Shown: one piece after another, positions 5,403-6,303 of the stretch
Numbering within the stretch: the stretch's first letter is position 1
Layout of the letters: each line of letters starts with the position of its first letter
Program-made: the position numbers and the translations under genes
Origin: Thermoplasmata archaeon
GTDB taxonomy: Archaea > Thermoplasmatota > Thermoplasmata > Thermoplasmatales > Thermoplasmataceae
DNA: 6,303 nucleotides
Direction of reading: 5' to 3'
Assembly (NCBI GenBank): GCA_021806345.1
Contig: JAJZXP010000093.1
Coordinates: forward strand, 1-6,303
Notes under the pieces: generated by a model
The model's database searches: none
Told to the model about the DNA's origin: nothing
Seen by the model: the letters and a program-made list of their open reading frames with translations, nothing else

Positions 5403-5410
5403 TATTATAA
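5403..5410 (-). promoter_or_regulatory. TATA box of the DUF262/DUF1524 gene
   Basis: The minus strand reads TTATAATA within TTTTATAATATA (5401-5412), centred about 25 bases from the ATG at 5381. Transcription would start at the start codon, hence a leaderless message. No ribosome-binding site is seen in the bases just before the ATG. Confidence 0.65.
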
Positions 5411-5412
5411 AA

Positions 5413-5672
5413 CATCGTTTTACAAATCAATCCATTAAACCGTAACTCACCAATTTTTACGTAACATGCCTAGATCTATCTTCAAGTTTGTCACAAGATC
5501 ATTTGCCTTCTTTGGTATCTCACTCATATGTTTGCTATAAGAGATTTGATCTAAATGAATTCTGGAATAGCCGGGATTCAGGTGGGGAGAGAGGAAGCGA
5601 GATCTTGTGGGTTTGGACCTGATGTGCAACAACCTCAAGATACTTTCCCGGAAGTGTCTTTGTCTTCCTTGA
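5413..5672. other. Stretch without a supported gene; possible decayed coding DNA
   Basis: A 97-codon minus-strand frame spans 5447-5740, but its composition (many Arg, Ser, His and Pro in the middle), lack of a ribosome-binding site or well-placed TATA box, and unrecognisable sequence argue against a real gene. Its last part (HMSEIPKKANDLVTNLKIDLGMLRKNW split over 5447-5527) looks more protein-like than the rest and may be the end of an old gene. The minus-strand fragment upstream at 5673-5759 lies in another frame, so the whole stretch could be one frameshifted relic. Confidence 0.4.
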
Positions 5673-5759
5673 TTACCTGTCGTAGACGGATCTCGATCCA
5701 TTCCTACAGTAATGATCATCGAAGTTCCTGATATGCACATCCTTCATCTTATTTTTCAT
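5673..5759 (-). pseudogene. Possible broken ribbon-helix-helix (FitA/VapB-like) antitoxin start
   Basis: A 28-codon frame begins MKNKMKDVHIRNFDDHYCRN. The piece KDVHIRNFDD matches the N-terminal strand of FitA/VapB-type ribbon-helix-helix antitoxins (typically DVHIRNVDDE...). Such proteins run 60-90 residues, with a helix-helix part after this strand; here the frame ends at TAA after SVYDR, and the helices are missing or degenerate. A TATA box sits about 35 bases upstream, suggesting it was once expressed. The frame one base over (starting VIKEDKDTSGKV) stays open for 13 codons, so a frameshift is possible. The resemblance rests on about ten residues. It may equally be a different small protein or noise. 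Confidence 0.3.
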
Positions 5760-5789
5760 AGCCTATTGGGGAATACTATTCATGGCAGG

Positions 5790-5798
5790 TATATATAT
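5790..5798 (-). promoter_or_regulatory. TATA box upstream of the antitoxin-like fragment
   Basis: TATATATAT reads the same on both strands and is centred near 5794. On the minus strand it predicts transcription start near 5768, about 9 bases before the ATG at 5759. It is self-complementary, so it could also serve plus-strand transcription towards 5820, where no early gene begins. Confidence 0.4.
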
Positions 5799-5928
5799 TA
5801 GACACATACATATTCTCACATCTATAAGCATTTTAACAAACCTTAGAATAACGTCTCGAGAATAAACTGCAAGAAACTTAAAAAGGATCTGTTATGTAAA
5901 AGAAAGAGTAATTAGATCGAGTCACAAA

Positions 5929-6084
5929 ATGCGCATGAACATGCACAAGAATCTTACATAGAAAGTTGATGAAGAACTCGTAGAAAAGGCACATAAATAC
6001 GGAATCAACCTCTCTAAATTTCTTGAATACGCACTTGCTAACGCTTTCAGGAACGGTTTCGAAAACCTTCTCACAAAACTATAA
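5929..6084 (+). pseudogene. Antitoxin-like (CcdA/VapB-type ribbon-helix-helix) gene with in-frame TAG
   Basis: From ATG 5929 the frame reads MRMNMHKNLT, then TAG (5959-5961), and continues KVDEELVEKAHKYGINLSKFLEYALANAFRNG to TAA at 6082-6084. Read through, it would be about 51 residues: a strand (KNLTxKVD), a helix (EELVEKAHKYG), a turn and a second helix (NLSKFLEYALANAF). This is the ribbon-helix-helix pattern of CcdA/VapB-like archaeal antitoxins. The stop falls inside the DNA-contacting strand, so it destroys the standard product. No downstream ATG exists in frame, and no TTG or GTG start lies in the right place to restore the strand. A single base change (for example TTG or AAG to TAG) would explain it. 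TAG as pyrrolysine is unlikely in such a gene. No toxin gene follows directly. The frame after the stop is undamaged, so the break may be recent. Confidence 0.6.
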
Positions 6085-6097
6085 AAATTCATTATAG
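6079..6097 (+). terminator. Weak hairpin over the stop codon of the antitoxin-like gene
   Basis: CTATAA (6079-6084) pairs with TTATAG (6092-6097) around a 7-base loop. The stem is almost all A-T and has no long T-run after it. It is a possible transcript end, weakly supported. Confidence 0.2.
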
Positions 6098-6187
6098 ATT
6101 TGTCGGGATTTGCTTAACACTTTAAGGCAATACTGTAAATTGTAACTATGAAATATTTATCATATCTCACATAATCTGTGCTACCAT

Positions 6188-6207
6188 ATCACCACAATTC
6201 TGGTGAT
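6188..6207. repeat. Perfect 7-base inverted repeat ATCACCA/TGGTGAT
   Basis: ATCACCA (6188-6194) and TGGTGAT (6201-6207) are exact reverse complements around a 6-base loop (CAATTC). It lies between the antitoxin-like pseudogene and the possible gene start at 6251, directly upstream of an AT-rich TATA-like run. It may be an operator or a transcript hairpin. Confidence 0.4.
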
Positions 6208-6218
6208 TCTGTTGCATA

Positions 6219-6228
6219 AAAATAATAA
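6219..6228 (+). promoter_or_regulatory. Possible TATA box at the right edge
   Basis: AAATAATAAT is AT-rich and centred about 27 bases before an in-frame GTG at 6251. It is a weak match, as AT-rich runs are common here; it gains some support only from the open frame that follows. Confidence 0.25.
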
Positions 6229-6250
6229 TGTTTATTGGCATGTCTAATTC

Positions 6251-6303
6251 GTGGCTTATCTCAAGATGCAGGAAGTACTGGACGAACTGGCGTTACACAA
6301 TAA
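6251..6303 (+). CDS. Possible start of a gene that runs off the right edge
   Basis: A frame opens after TAA at 6245-6247 and, from GTG at 6251, reads VAYLKMQEVLDELALHN to the window edge without a stop. An internal ATG at 6266 is an alternative start. The amphipathic Leu/Glu pattern is protein-like and the GTG is at a leaderless distance from a possible TATA box. Seventeen codons are too few to identify it. Another frame ends in TAA exactly at the edge, so this remains uncertain. Confidence 0.25.
   Translation, partial: MAYLKMQEVLDELALHN

Noticed and set aside
5447..5740. 97-codon minus-strand open frame
   Set aside because: No recognisable family, unusual residue make-up, and no ribosome-binding site or placed TATA box; it overlaps a more protein-like fragment in another frame. 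Treated as possible relic DNA.
5929..6084. TAG read as pyrrolysine
   Set aside because: Pyrrolysine is limited mainly to methylamine methyltransferases and a few other proteins in methanogens; nothing in the window supports it, and a nonsense mutation is simpler.
1..6303. CRISPR array
   Set aside because: No regularly spaced direct repeats of 23-40 bases were seen; the repeats found are short and occur only twice.

Overview
The window reads as archaeal chromosome, most likely from the Thermoplasmata (Thermoplasma/Ferroplasma-like), though the lineage is an inference. It is AT-rich. Several genes have a TATA-like box centred about 25 bases before the start codon and no leader, which is typical archaeal leaderless expression. 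Where a ribosome-binding site is seen, it is a GAGGTGA/GGTGGTGA type that fits the archaeal anti-Shine-Dalgarno. No bacterial -35/-10 promoters, tRNA, rRNA or CRISPR array were seen.

Layout. (1) Bases 1-281 hold the C-terminal end of an IS630-family transposase that runs in from the left. (2) Bases 316-1642, minus strand, hold a two-gene operon: an NYN-domain (PIN-like) nuclease-type protein, then a polytopic membrane protein whose GTG start lies inside the nuclease gene and has its own strong ribosome-binding site. (3) A 158-base divergent promoter region, rich in exact repeats, separates this operon from a plus-strand gene for a protein with two membrane helices and a cytosolic domain (1801-2541). 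(4) A small winged-helix regulator (2580-2909, minus) converges on that gene and is divergent from a short charged protein (about 3076-3318, plus). (5) Bases 3319-3749 hold no convincing gene, but do hold an isolated TATA box and a hairpin terminator. (6) A standalone DUF262 + DUF1524 protein of the GmrSD type (3750-5381, minus) is the largest gene. (7) The right-hand 0.9 kb has short, broken genes: a minus-strand fragment resembling the start of a ribbon-helix-helix antitoxin, and a plus-strand antitoxin-like gene with an in-frame TAG. A possible new gene begins at the extreme right edge.

Taken together this looks like an accessory or defence island: a transposase, a type IV restriction-like enzyme, an NYN nuclease paired with a membrane protein, a small regulator and decayed antitoxin-like genes. 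The most interesting candidate for an undescribed system is the NYN/membrane-protein operon, with its divergent two-helix membrane partner and the shared repeat-rich control region. That these genes work together is inferred from arrangement only. Homology statements rest on motif recognition by eye; no database search was run.
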